Source: Deltaproteobacteria bacterium (GTDB taxonomy: Bacteria > Myxococcota_A > UBA9042 > DTJE01). From it: a stretch of DNA of 64,000 nucleotides. The position numbers were made by a program, and so were the translations under genes. Below are positions 8,742 through 17,237 of the stretch, in pieces; position 1 is the stretch's first letter, and each line of letters opens with the position of its first letter. The stretch is from positions 434,001-498,000 of the forward strand of contig JAKPOP010000003.1 of the NCBI GenBank assembly GCA_029547805.1. Direction: 5' to 3'. The notes beneath the pieces are model-generated. The model saw only the letters and a list, made by a program, of their open reading frames with translations, was not told the origin of the DNA and did no database searches.

Positions 8742-8750
8742 AGTCTAGCA
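8742..8750 (-). promoter_or_regulatory. Extended -10 promoter element for yjbQ
   Basis: TGCTAGACT on the minus strand, 25 bp before the ATG; no good -35 is visible. The same word, with small changes, recurs before three other genes in the window. Confidence 0.4.
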
Positions 8751-8942
8751 CAACGCGGCCGCGGGACCGGTGACCACCGCGTTCCCCCACCATCCCCCGC
8801 AACAGGCCAGGGGCTTCCGGCGGGGAAGCACGTCGCGTCCCGTGGGCGGCACCCGGGGAGCAGCAAGGTCCTTCCCCTCTTTCCGTCGAGGGAATCCTGG
8901 CGGGGCTGGGAAGGGCGCTCGTTTCGGGCTACCATCGATGTC

Positions 8943-9413
8943 GTGGCGACGACCTCCCCGCTTCGGCGTCTGCTCCGGACCCTGACCACCGAGGTCTCGA
9001 ACGCCCTGGACCGGAACCTGCTGGACCGTTCCCGCCGCGGAGACGCCCGGATGGCCCTGCTCCAGGCCTGGGTCGCCCTGAACGCCCCCGCCAGGGACGC
9101 TCCCGTTGCCCCGCTGGTCCGCTGGACCCGGCACCTCGACGCCCTGCTGGCCCCGGTCCCAGGGCCTTTGCGGCTCTCCTTCGAACCGCTGCAGACCCGC
9201 CTGGATCGGCGCCTGGAGGGACCGCGGCGTTCGCTGGTCGATCGCCTGGAGTCCCTGGATCGATCGGTCCAGGAACTCGCCAGACGCACGGAAAGCATGG
9301 TAGAACACGCCGAGCGCACGGCCCGGGGGATCGGCCGGGAGGCCCCGAAGACGACGGGGACCGGATCGGGCGCCCGGGAACCCCTGGAACTGGTCTGGGG
9401 CGAGGAGGAGTGA
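8943..9413 (+). CDS. Small helical protein of unknown function
   Basis: Up to 156 residues from GTG 8943; ATG 9051, with GGAG nine bases upstream, would give 120 residues. I kept the longer form because the extra N-terminal stretch keeps good helical coding character, but GTG 8943 has no ribosome site. The protein is all-helical with Leu/Arg heptad-like runs ('RLDRRLEGPRRSLVDRLESLDRSVQELARRTESM'), suggesting a coiled coil. No family is recognised; a phasin-like or cell-envelope coiled-coil protein is possible. It ends in GAGGAGGAGTGA, which supplies a strong ribosome site for the membrane protein starting at the next base. Confidence 0.5.
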   Translation: MATTSPLRRLLRTLTTEVSNALDRNLLDRSRRGDARMALLQAWVALNAPARDAPVAPLVRWTRHLDALLAPVPGPLRLSFEPLQTRLDRRLEGPRRSLVDRLESLDRSVQELARRTESMVEHAERTARGIGREAPKTTGTGSGAREPLELVWGEEE

Positions 9414-9701
9414 ATGGAGGACCAGAAGCAGGCCGACGGACCCGAGACCATGGAGGAGCGAGCGGCCCGGGAGGCGGCTGCCCAGGCGATGGTGCCCCAC
9501 GATCAGAGGGACTTCCGGCGCGTGGGACTCGTGATCCTCTGCGCCGGCATCCCCCTGGACCTGATCGCCTGGCACTTCTCCGGTCAGTCGTCGCCCCAGG
9601 ACCTCCATGCGGCGCTGTTCTTCGCCTTCGGAGGCCTCCTGCTCCACGCCGTCGGTGGCGTGATCGCCTTCCGGGCCTTCTTCGGGTCCCCCAGGGGCTG
9701 A
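9414..9701 (+). CDS. Small two-helix membrane protein
   Basis: A 95-residue protein. A charged cytoplasmic N terminus of about 38 residues is followed by two membrane helices, ~39-58 ('VGLVILCAGIPLDLIAWHF') and ~66-88 ('LHAALFFAFGGLLLHAVGG'). No family is recognised. The ATG is directly after the stop of the helical protein, with its GAGGAGGAG ribosome site inside that gene's last codons, so the pair is translationally coupled and probably works together. Confidence 0.6.
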   Translation: MEDQKQADGPETMEERAAREAAAQAMVPHDQRDFRRVGLVILCAGIPLDLIAWHFSGQSSPQDLHAALFFAFGGLLLHAVGGVIAFRAFFGSPRG

Positions 9702-9715
9702 CCCCGATGGACGGA

Positions 9716-9729
9716 CCCTGGCGCCAGGG
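9716..9729. terminator. Palindrome between convergent genes
   Basis: CCCTGGCGCCAGGG is a perfect 14-bp palindrome in the 39-bp gap between the small membrane protein gene and the kinase gene. As RNA it can fold to a 5-bp GC stem. No U-run follows, so the terminator role is inferred from position. Confidence 0.4.
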
Positions 9730-9740
9730 GCCCGTGGAAC

Positions 9741-11336
9741 TCAGGGCCCCGGGCCCGTCTGGGCCGTGAGGTCCACCCCCAGCGTCTCGGCCCGACCGGC
9801 CTCCACCCGAATCATCCGCCGGACCTCTCCCAGGGAGGGATGGACGAATCGGACCCGATGATCGCCCGCCGGGACCTCCAGGTCCCGGATCGGCGTCCGC
9901 CCGAGGGCCCGGTCATCCAGGTAGACGTCGGCCCAGGGCATCGCGTTCAGGGACAGGCGGCCGCTCGAGTCCTCCCCCGGGACAGCGCCCCGGGATTCGC
10001 GACGTCCTCGGATTGCCGCCGTGCGGCCCTCCGGCGGCAGGGAATCGACAGCGTGCACCGGCTTCGGAGCCGGCACCGCCCCCGAAGCCGCAGGTCCCCC
10101 GGCGGCAGGTCCCTCGACCAGGGTTCCCCCGGGTCCGGCACTGGAGTCCGAGGCCTTCCCGACCTCCGGCTCCTGCGGGGCCGGGGCTCCCGGTTCCGGC
10201 ATCCCGGGGAGATCCGGGGGGCGCAACGGCGGGGTCTGCCCCAGGACGGCCTCCCCGGGCTGCGACGGCCCGTTTCCCTCCGCACCCGACAGCCATCGGA
10301 GACCCGCTGCGCCGATCACCGCCAACAAGAGCACGCCGATGGCCCCGGCGATCGCCCGACGCCCCACGCCGCGCCACTTCGGGGGCGGTTCCAGGCGGGT
10401 CCCCTGGGTGCGGGTGGCGTCCGACCGGCCGGGAACCGCGACCTGGACCCGGGTCGGCGGCTCGCCGGTCGCCCTTGCCAGGCCGGCGCCCTCCCGGAGG
10501 GCCTCCCCGAATTCCCGAATCGTGGCGTAGCGCTCCTCCGGGATCGGGGACAGGGCCCGCCAGATCACCTCCCGCACCGCCGGGGGGACCCGCCGGCCCG
10601 TGTCCTGAAAGTCCATCCCCTCGGGGCGCCCGCTGATCCGGGCCATCCCGCCTCCCTCCTCCCAGGGGGGAAAGGCCTTGCGCAGGGCGATCATCTCGAA
10701 GGCCACCAGGCCCAGGGCATACTGGTCGCTCCCGGGGGCCGCGGGCCGTCCCAGGGCCACCTCCGGCGCCAGGTACTCGGGGGTGCCCACCACCATGCCG
10801 CTGCGGGTCAGTCCCTCCAGGTCCGGATGGGCCCGGAGGTCCGCCCGGAGGATGCCGAAGTCGATCACCTTGAGGCGCTCCCGGCGCCCCCCGCAGTCCG
10901 CCACAAAGAGGTTCGAGGGCTTCACGTCGCGGTGCACGATGCCCCGGGCATGGGCCTCCCAGAGGCCCTCCGAGGCCTGGGAGATCCACTCCACGATCCG
11001 GCTCAGGGAGACGACCTCCCGGCGCCGGAAGAAGTCCAGCAACGTGCGCCCCTCCAGGTACTCCATCACCAGCACCAGGTCGCCGTCGGGGTCCACGTCG
11101 AAGTCGTGACAGGTCACCACGTGGGGATGGGCGATGCCGGCCAGCAGCCGCGCCTCCCTGCGGAAGCGCTCCCGGATCGAAGGTTCCTCCCGCCGCCCGG
11201 GGCGGAGGAACTTCACCGCGACCACCCGGTCCAGAGAGAGTTGCCGCGCCTTCCAGACCTGGCCGAAGCCCCCCTCGGCCACCAGGGACTCCAGCCGGTA
11301 TCGCCCCAGCACCGTCTCGCCGACGACTCCCCGCAT
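9741..11336 (-). CDS. Membrane-anchored Ser/Thr protein kinase with PEGA domain
   Basis: A 531-residue protein. Residues ~12-275 are a eukaryote-type kinase: Gly-loop 'VAEGGFGQVWKA', ATP-anchoring Lys in 'VAVKFLRPG', catalytic loop 'HRDVKPSN', 'DFG' and 'APE', all intact. A single membrane helix at ~325-345 ('AIAGAIGVLLLAVIGAAGL') follows a basic stretch, then a long Pro/Gly/Ala linker. A C-terminal PEGA-like repeat of ~65 residues ('SLNAMPWADVYLDDRALGRTPIRDLEVPAGDHRVRFVHP') would sit outside the membrane. It likely senses an envelope signal and phosphorylates cytoplasmic targets. The ATG follows GAGGACCGGG; an extended -10 lies at 11421-11429. Confidence 0.92.
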   Translation of the reverse strand: MRGVVGETVLGRYRLESLVAEGGFGQVWKARQLSLDRVVAVKFLRPGRREEPSIRERFRREARLLAGIAHPHVVTCHDFDVDPDGDLVLVMEYLEGRTLLDFFRRREVVSLSRIVEWISQASEGLWEAHARGIVHRDVKPSNLFVADCGGRRERLKVIDFGILRADLRAHPDLEGLTRSGMVVGTPEYLAPEVALGRPAAPGSDQYALGLVAFEMIALRKAFPPWEEGGGMARISGRPEGMDFQDTGRRVPPAVREVIWRALSPIPEERYATIREFGEALREGAGLARATGEPPTRVQVAVPGRSDATRTQGTRLEPPPKWRGVGRRAIAGAIGVLLLAVIGAAGLRWLSGAEGNGPSQPGEAVLGQTPPLRPPDLPGMPEPGAPAPQEPEVGKASDSSAGPGGTLVEGPAAGGPAASGAVPAPKPVHAVDSLPPEGRTAAIRGRRESRGAVPGEDSSGRLSLNAMPWADVYLDDRALGRTPIRDLEVPAGDHRVRFVHPSLGEVRRMIRVEAGRAETLGVDLTAQTGPGP

Positions 11337-11420
11337 CCCGGTCCTCGGCCAATCACCTGGAAATCCCAGGCTCTTCCAGCGGTTCAGGAGCCCGACTGGA
11401 ATGCCCCGGGGGGCTTCTGC

Positions 11421-11429
11421 ATTCTAGCA
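11421..11429 (-). promoter_or_regulatory. Extended -10 promoter element for the PEGA kinase gene
   Basis: TGCTAGAAT (minus strand) matches the extended -10 with five of six core bases. It overlaps the TAG stop codon of the upstream TlpA-like gene (11424-11426), so the promoter sits across the gene end. The leader would be about 75-80 nt. Confidence 0.45.
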
Positions 11430-12041
11430 GAGGATGGGGGCCTCACGGCAGGTGCTCCGGGGAGTGTTTCCTCCTCCTTCTGGATCCCCCAGTCCCCCAT
11501 CCTCCCTCCGGGGCCCTGCCTCCTCCCCTCTTCGACCGGCCCGCTCCGCTTCCCGGAGCGCCCGGCCCACCCCCAGGGCCCCCTCCCCCGAGTAGAGGAC
11601 CCGGCCGTCGGCTCCCACGACCACCGCCGAGGGCAGCACCCGCACGCCGTAGGATCGAAGGGTCCCCCCGGCCCCGCCGCCCGTCGGCAGGCGCAGTTGT
11701 CGCCGGGAGAGCCAGGCACCCAGCGCCCGAGGGTCCTCGTCGCTGAGAAGCAGCACCTGCAGGCCGGGGTTCCGATCCACCGCCCGCTGGACCTCCGGCA
11801 ACTCCTTCTGGCAGACGCCACACCAGGTGGCGAAGAAGACCAGCACCACGGGTCGGTTCTGGTAGTCCGTCAACCGGTGCACCCCGGCCCCCGGGGTCTC
11901 GGCCCCCGGGACCTCGAAGGAAACCGCCGGCGATCCGGCCTCGGGAAGCGTGGAGGAGCATCCCCCGCTTCCGGACCGGACCAGCCAGACCACCACCACT
12001 CCCAGGGCCAGCCACCGGATCGCCTGTCTCCACCCCGTCAT
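11424..12041 (-). CDS. TlpA-like membrane-tethered thiol-disulfide protein
   Basis: A 205-residue protein. An N-terminal hydrophobic segment (residues ~9-20) ends near 'GSGGC', so it may be a lipoprotein or simply membrane-anchored. The thioredoxin-like domain has the redox motif 'FFATWCGVCQKELPEVQ' (Cys-Gly-Val-Cys) and the cis-Pro region 'GVRVLPSAVVVGADGRVLYS'. TlpA/ResA-type proteins reduce disulfides in the periplasm, for instance during cytochrome maturation. The last ~40 residues are low-complexity and charged. ATG 12041 follows a G-rich ribosome site. It is divergent from a DsbA-like gene, which suggests a shared role in periplasmic thiol chemistry. Confidence 0.8.
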   Translation of the reverse strand: MTGWRQAIRWLALGVVVVWLVRSGSGGCSSTLPEAGSPAVSFEVPGAETPGAGVHRLTDYQNRPVVLVFFATWCGVCQKELPEVQRAVDRNPGLQVLLLSDEDPRALGAWLSRRQLRLPTGGGAGGTLRSYGVRVLPSAVVVGADGRVLYSGEGALGVGRALREAERAGRRGEEAGPRREDGGLGDPEGGGNTPRSTCREAPILC

Positions 12042-12195
12042 GTCCCCCCCCCCGCACGCCCCCCGGCCCCTGCCCGCTGTCCAGGCCGAGCCTCCCCTTC
12101 CTGATCCCGCCATCAGCCCCGGGCAGCCCGTCGTCTGCTTGATTCCAGGGCTCCGTGCATGATAAGCATCGTCGGCTCGCCGGGGAGGTGGCTCG

Positions 12196-13089
12196 ATGAA
12201 ACTGCAGACGGTCCTGGTCCTCCTGGTGCTCGTGGCCGCGGGATTCTTCGCCCTGGGACGGCTCACCGCCCCCCGTTCGGAGTCCCCGACCCAGGCCGCC
12301 CCCGCTCCCCAGGCCGCAGCCCCGGTGGCCCCCCGCCCCGCCCCCCAGGTCCAGCCCCCGGCACCGCCCCCGGCGGCCCCGGAGGTCTTCCGGGTGGACA
12401 ACGCCCCGGTTCGGCCGCCGCCGCCTCCCCCCTGGACGCCGCCCCCGGGCACCCAGCCGGCGAAGGACCCCAGCCCCTCGAAGGGGCCCGTCGATGCCCC
12501 GGTGATCCTGCTGGAGGTCTCGGACTTCCAGTGCCCGGTCTGTCGCCGGGCCTACGAGCCCCTGAGGGCCATCGCAGACCAGATGCCCGGAACGGTGCGG
12601 CTCGTCTTCAAGCACAATCCGCTGGACATGCACCGGAATGCCCTCAACGCCGCCGCGGCGGCCATGGCGGCCGCACGGCAGGGGAAGTTCGACGCCTTCG
12701 CCGACTGGGCCTTCCAGAACCAGTCCTCGCTGGACGAGACCTCGCTGCTCAGCGCCGCCCAGTCCCTGGGGCTGGACATGGACCGGTTCCGCAAGGACTA
12801 CAACGACCCCTCCCTTCGGATGCGCGCGAAGGCCGAGGGGAACGCGGCGGCGAGCCTGGGTGCCCAGGGGACCCCGTCGTTCTTCATCAACGGACAGATG
12901 CAGGTGGGTTGGGCCTCCTACGAGGCCATCGTGCAGATGGTCCAGCGGGAGGCCGAGGCGGTCCGGGGCCTGACGGCCACGGGGATGTCGGTCCGGGAGG
13001 CCCGGATCCAGCGGGTCCGGTCCCACCTGAAGGACCAGGCCGAGGCCTTCCTGGCCTCTCCGCTGGCCGTGGAATTCCAGAAGCCTTGA
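12196..13089 (+). CDS. DsbA-family thiol oxidoreductase
   Basis: A 297-residue protein with a signal-anchor at residues 5-24 and a Pro/Ala-rich tether to about residue 95. The DsbA-like domain has the active site 'VSDFQCPVCRRAYEPL' (Cys-Pro-Val-Cys), the inserted helical region, and the cis-Pro motif 'GAQGTPSFFINGQMQVG'. It acts in the periplasm as an oxidase or isomerase of disulfides. The ATG follows GGGGAGGTGGCTCG. An extra C-terminal helical segment of about 40 residues follows the fold. It is divergent from the TlpA-like gene; lon follows 76 bp downstream. Confidence 0.88.
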   Translation: MKLQTVLVLLVLVAAGFFALGRLTAPRSESPTQAAPAPQAAAPVAPRPAPQVQPPAPPPAAPEVFRVDNAPVRPPPPPPWTPPPGTQPAKDPSPSKGPVDAPVILLEVSDFQCPVCRRAYEPLRAIADQMPGTVRLVFKHNPLDMHRNALNAAAAAMAAARQGKFDAFADWAFQNQSSLDETSLLSAAQSLGLDMDRFRKDYNDPSLRMRAKAEGNAAASLGAQGTPSFFINGQMQVGWASYEAIVQMVQREAEAVRGLTATGMSVREARIQRVRSHLKDQAEAFLASPLAVEFQKP

Positions 13090-13165
13090 TCCAGGCCCTC
13101 CCAGTGCCCATGTTGGGGAGGCTCCGGCCCGACCGGGGCCATCGACTCGGAACCAGTGAGGAACC

Positions 13166-15679
13166 ATGACGAACAGACCTCAGAAACCCGACCCCGAGAC
13201 CGAGGGCCTCGCCACGGTGAAGGCGATGCCCATCCTGCCCCTTCGAAACTCGGTGCTGTTCCCGGGGCTCGTGATGCCCCTGGTGATCGGCCGCGAGAAG
13301 ACCCTGCGCCTGCTGGATGCCGTGAACGGCAAGGACGAGGTCATCGGCGTCCTGACCCAGAAGGACAAGGACATCAACGACCCAGGGCCCGATGACCTGT
13401 ACTCCATCGGGACCACGGCCCGCATCCTGCGCATCGTCCGGGAGCGGGAGCAGGGAGTGGACATCGTCGTCCAGGGCATCCAGCGCTTCGAGGTGGTGCA
13501 GTTCGTCCAGAAGGCGCCGTTCCTGGCCGCCGAGGTGCGGTTGATCCCGGAAGAGGACCAGCGCACCGTGGAGACCGAGGCCTTGATGAAGACCCTCAAG
13601 GCGGTCACCCAGGAGGTCCTCAAACTGGTCCCGGAGATCCCCAACAGCGCCACCGAGATGGTGGACCAGGTCCAGTCCCCGTCCCGTCTCGTCTTCCTGA
13701 TCGCGTCGAACCTCCCCATCACCACGGAGGAGAAGATCCAGATCCTGTCGATGACGGACGTCGCCGCCGCGATGCGGACCGCCCTGAAGATCCTCCACCA
13801 TCACCTGGAGGTGTTGAAGGTCACCCAGAAGATCAACACCGAGGTGAAGGGGGAACTGAACAAGAGCCAGCGGGAATACCTGCTCCGGCAGCAGTTGAAG
13901 GCGATCCAGAAGGAACTGGGGGACCTGGAGGACGAGGGGGATGTCCTGGACGAACTCCAGGAGAAGATCCACCAGATGAAACTCCCCGAGGAGGTCCTCA
14001 AGATCGCCGAAAAGGAACTGCGGCGCCTGAGGGCCATCCAGCCGTCGTCTCCGGAATACACGGTGGCCCGGACCTACCTGGACTGGATCACGGACCTCCC
14101 CTGGGGCAAGACCACGACGGACAACCTGGACGTGGTCCATGCGCGGCAGGTCCTGGACGAGGACCACTACGACCTGGACAAGGTGAAGAAGCGGATCCTG
14201 GAGTACCTGGCCGTCAGCAAACTGCGGAACAACCTCCGGGGGCCAATCCTGTGCCTGGTGGGACCGCCGGGGGTGGGCAAGACCTCCCTGGGGCAGTCGG
14301 TGGCCCGGGCCCTGGGACGGAAGTTCATCCACGTGAGCCTTGGCGGCGTCCGGGACGAGGCGGAGATCCGGGGGCACCGGCGGACCTACATCGGGGCCCT
14401 GCCGGGCAAGATCATCCAGAGCCTCAAGCGGGCCGAGAGCCAGAATCCCGTCTTCATGATGGACGAGATCGACAAACTGGGACGGGACTGGCGGGGCGAT
14501 CCCACCTCGGCCCTGCTGGAGGTGCTGGACCCGGAGCAGAACCACTCGTTCATGGACCACTACCTGGACGTCCCCTTTGACCTGTCGCAGATCCTGTTCA
14601 TCACGACGGCGAACGTGACCGACACGATTCCCCCGCCGCTGCTGGACCGGATGGAACTGCTGGAACTCCCCGGCTACACCCCCGAGGAGAAGATCGCCAT
14701 CGCCCGGCGCCACCTGATCCCGAAGCAGGAGAAGGAGCACGGGCTCCCGGAAGGCGTCTTTTCCATGTCCGACCAGATGCTGCTCTACGCCATCGATCAC
14801 TGGACTCGGGAGGCCGGGGTCCGGAACCTGGAGAGGACCATCGCGGGCATCTGCCGTGGCATCGCCGTGAAGATCGTCGAGGGCACCTGGCAGCAGCGCG
14901 ACATCGACGAGGAGATGCTCCGGGAGTTCCTGGGGCCGGAGCAATACCAGCCCGAGACGGTGGAGCGGACCGAGACGGCGGGAGTCGCGACGGGGCTGGC
15001 CTGGACGGCCACGGGTGGCGAGATCCTCTTCGTCGAGGCGACCCGGATGAGCGGCAAGGGGCGGTTGAAACTGACCGGGCAGCTGGGAGACGTGATGAAG
15101 GAGTCGGCCCAGATCGCCCTGTCGTTCCTGGAGTCCAACGCCCTGGCCTTCGGACTCGATGCCGGGACCTTCGAGAGCGCGGACCTGCACATCCACGTCC
15201 CCGCGGGCGCCATCCCGAAGGACGGGCCGTCCGCGGGGGTCACGATGTTCACGGCGCTCTACTCCCTGATGACGGGCCGCCGGGTGCGGTCCGACACCGC
15301 GATGACGGGCGAGATCACCCTCCGGGGGCTGGTGCTTCCTGTCGGGGGGATCAAGAACAAGGTCCTGGCGGCCCAGCGCGGGGGGATCCGCAGGGTCGTG
15401 CTCCCGGAGCGGAACCAGAAGGACCTCACGGAGATCCCGGAGCAGGTCCGCCGGGAGATGGAGTTCGTCTTCGTGCGCCGGGTCGAGGACCTGCTGGAGG
15501 CGGTGATCGAGCACCCCGAGGGGGAGGCCCTGGTCCATGCGCCGCTGCAGGTGCCCGTGAGCGACCTGGCTCCGACCCCCTCCCGAACTGGACCCGCCAC
15601 CCCGGACGACGAGGAGGAGGCGCCGGCTCCCCCTCCCCGGGAGGAGCCCGACGACCTCCCGGAGCGGCCCACCGTGTGA
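13166..15679 (+). CDS. lon: ATP-dependent protease La (Lon)
   Basis: An 837-residue protein of normal Lon length. An N-terminal substrate-binding domain (~20-220, starting 'MPILPLRNSVLFPGLVMPL') and a coiled-coil region are followed by the AAA+ module with Walker A 'GPPGVGKTS' near residue 366 and Walker B 'VFMMDEIDKLG'. The proteolytic domain carries the catalytic Ser in 'KDGPSAGVTM' (~687) and Lys in 'IKNKVLAA' (~730). A ~45-residue acidic, Pro-rich tail ('DDEEEAPAPPP') extends past the usual end. It degrades misfolded and regulatory proteins in the cytoplasm. ATG 13166 has GAGGAACC upstream. It heads a plus-strand block of quality-control genes. Confidence 0.97.
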   Translation: MTNRPQKPDPETEGLATVKAMPILPLRNSVLFPGLVMPLVIGREKTLRLLDAVNGKDEVIGVLTQKDKDINDPGPDDLYSIGTTARILRIVREREQGVDIVVQGIQRFEVVQFVQKAPFLAAEVRLIPEEDQRTVETEALMKTLKAVTQEVLKLVPEIPNSATEMVDQVQSPSRLVFLIASNLPITTEEKIQILSMTDVAAAMRTALKILHHHLEVLKVTQKINTEVKGELNKSQREYLLRQQLKAIQKELGDLEDEGDVLDELQEKIHQMKLPEEVLKIAEKELRRLRAIQPSSPEYTVARTYLDWITDLPWGKTTTDNLDVVHARQVLDEDHYDLDKVKKRILEYLAVSKLRNNLRGPILCLVGPPGVGKTSLGQSVARALGRKFIHVSLGGVRDEAEIRGHRRTYIGALPGKIIQSLKRAESQNPVFMMDEIDKLGRDWRGDPTSALLEVLDPEQNHSFMDHYLDVPFDLSQILFITTANVTDTIPPPLLDRMELLELPGYTPEEKIAIARRHLIPKQEKEHGLPEGVFSMSDQMLLYAIDHWTREAGVRNLERTIAGICRGIAVKIVEGTWQQRDIDEEMLREFLGPEQYQPETVERTETAGVATGLAWTATGGEILFVEATRMSGKGRLKLTGQLGDVMKESAQIALSFLESNALAFGLDAGTFESADLHIHVPAGAIPKDGPSAGVTMFTALYSLMTGRRVRSDTAMTGEITLRGLVLPVGGIKNKVLAAQRGGIRRVVLPERNQKDLTEIPEQVRREMEFVFVRRVEDLLEAVIEHPEGEALVHAPLQVPVSDLAPTPSRTGPATPDDEEEAPAPPPREEPDDLPERPTV

Positions 15680-15704
15680 CCCAGACGTGAACCGCCCGAT
15701 GGGG

Positions 15705-15734
15705 TTGTGTTCCCGCCGGGAATCGGCAGACAAT
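15705..15734 (+). promoter_or_regulatory. Possible promoter before the M29-USP fusion gene
   Basis: TTGTGT (15705-15710), an 18-bp spacer and GACAAT (15729-15734) precede ATG 15764. The match is partial; the stretch is the only AT-bearing part of the gap after lon. Confidence 0.3.
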
Positions 15735-15763
15735 GAGGGAGTCGGCACGGAAGGAGCACTCCC

Positions 15764-17221
15764 ATGGACGAAGTCTTGCTGCGCAATGCCCTGGCGGCCC
15801 TGAGGCAGGTCCTGGAACTGCGGGCAGGAGAGAACGCCCTGGTGGTCACGGACCAGGGGACCCGGATGGTCGGCGAGGCGTTCCGGACGGCCGCCGAGGA
15901 CCTGGGGGCCCGGACGGCCTGGTACGTCCTCCCGGAGGAACAACGACCCCTGACCGACCTCCCGGAGGACCTGGCGGCGCTGATCCCCGACGTGGACGTG
16001 GCCGTGACGTGCTTCACGGGCCGGGCCGAGGAGACGCCCTTCCGAGTTGCCCTGCTGCGGGGACTCATGCGGGTGGCCCGGCGGGTCGGACACGCCCCGG
16101 GGATCACCGAGGCGATGCTCCGGGAAGGACCGATGCAGGTGGACTACGATGCCCTGGCCATGGCGGCCAACGACCTGATGGACCGCCTGGAGGGGGCGGC
16201 ATCGGTGCACATCCAGGCCCCGGGAGGCACGGACCTGACATTGGGGATCGAGGGGCGCCCCTTCGCGACGGACACGCTGGTGGCCGACGGCCACTGGGGC
16301 AATCTCCCCTGCGGCGAGATCTGGTGCGCACCGGTGGAGGATGCGGCCGAGGGAGTGCTGGTCTGCGACGGGTCCATCGGGGACCTGGGGGCGGTCCCGG
16401 CCCCCGTGAGGATGCGCATCTCCCAGGGCCAGGTCACGGAGGTCCAGTGTGCCGACGAGGCCTTCGCTGCCCGGGTCCGAGAGGTGATCTCGGTGGACCC
16501 CGGGGCCTCCCGGATCGGGGAGTTCGGAATCGGCCTGAATCCCGGCGCCCGGGTCACGGGCAACCTGCTCGAGGATGAGAAGGCGCTGCGCACCATCCAC
16601 ATCGCCTTCGGCAACAACACCGACATGGGAGGGGGTCAGAACACCTCGAAGACCCATCGGGACTTCCTGGTGCTGGCGCCGACCCTGGAGGTCACCTTCC
16701 GGGACGGGCGCACGGAACGGGTCATGGTGGGCGGGGAGATCGTCCCCCGGAACCGCCCCCGAAACGCCGCGGAGCCCCACCGATTCCATCACCTGCTGGT
16801 GGCCGTGGACTACTCGGAGGCCTCGGTGGAGGCGCTGCGGCTTGCGGACCACATCGCCCGGCGCGATGACGCCCGCCTCACCGTGTGCCATGTCCTCCCG
16901 ATGCCGGCGATGGTGAGCCCCCTGTTCCCCCACTACGTGGCGATGCCCGACACGGAGACTCATCGCGCCAACGAACTGAACGCGGCGGCGCGGCTGGAAC
17001 AACTGGTGCGGGAGAACACCCCTCGGAGCCCCGAGGCCTACCAGATCCTGGTCCTGTGGGGGGATGCGGCGGTCCGGATCATCGAGGCGGCGGAGCAGAA
17101 GGGGGCCGACCTGCTCGTGATCGCGAACCGGGGCACGGGGGGACTCGCGCGGTGGGCGCTGGGGAGCGTCGCGGCCCACGTGGCGGCCCATGCCCGATGC
17201 CCGGTCCTGCTGGTCCGGTGA
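15764..17221 (+). CDS. M29 aminopeptidase fused to a universal stress protein domain
   Basis: A 485-residue protein. Residues 1-~340 match M29 (AmpS/AmpT-type) metalloaminopeptidases. The expected metal ligands are visible in order: Glu in 'PCGEIWCAPVED', Glu in 'RIGEFGIGLNP', His in 'TIHIAFGNN', and His and Asp in 'SKTHRDFLV'. Residues ~345-485 are a complete UspA-like domain: 'HHLLVAVDYSEASVEALRLADHIA' at its start and the nucleotide-binding pattern 'VIANRGTGGLARWALGSVAAHVAAHARCPVLLV' at its end. M29 enzymes are normally stand-alone, so the fusion is unusual. GGAAGGAGCACTCCC precedes the ATG. Neighbours lon, nfeD and slipin suggest a role in peptide clearance under stress; this is inference. 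Confidence 0.85.
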   Translation: MDEVLLRNALAALRQVLELRAGENALVVTDQGTRMVGEAFRTAAEDLGARTAWYVLPEEQRPLTDLPEDLAALIPDVDVAVTCFTGRAEETPFRVALLRGLMRVARRVGHAPGITEAMLREGPMQVDYDALAMAANDLMDRLEGAASVHIQAPGGTDLTLGIEGRPFATDTLVADGHWGNLPCGEIWCAPVEDAAEGVLVCDGSIGDLGAVPAPVRMRISQGQVTEVQCADEAFAARVREVISVDPGASRIGEFGIGLNPGARVTGNLLEDEKALRTIHIAFGNNTDMGGGQNTSKTHRDFLVLAPTLEVTFRDGRTERVMVGGEIVPRNRPRNAAEPHRFHHLLVAVDYSEASVEALRLADHIARRDDARLTVCHVLPMPAMVSPLFPHYVAMPDTETHRANELNAAARLEQLVRENTPRSPEAYQILVLWGDAAVRIIEAAEQKGADLLVIANRGTGGLARWALGSVAAHVAAHARCPVLLVR

Positions 17222-17237
17222 ATCCCCGGGAGAAGCC

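Noticed and set aside
8714-9647. Minus-strand frames over the two small proteins
   Set aside because: The plus frames have ribosome sites, coupling and plausible membrane helices; the minus frames are Arg/Gly-rich with no clear start.
13090-13165. A terminator between the DsbA-like gene and lon
   Set aside because: A CCTCCC/GGGAGG pairing exists, but the stem is only 6 bp with a long loop and no U-run.
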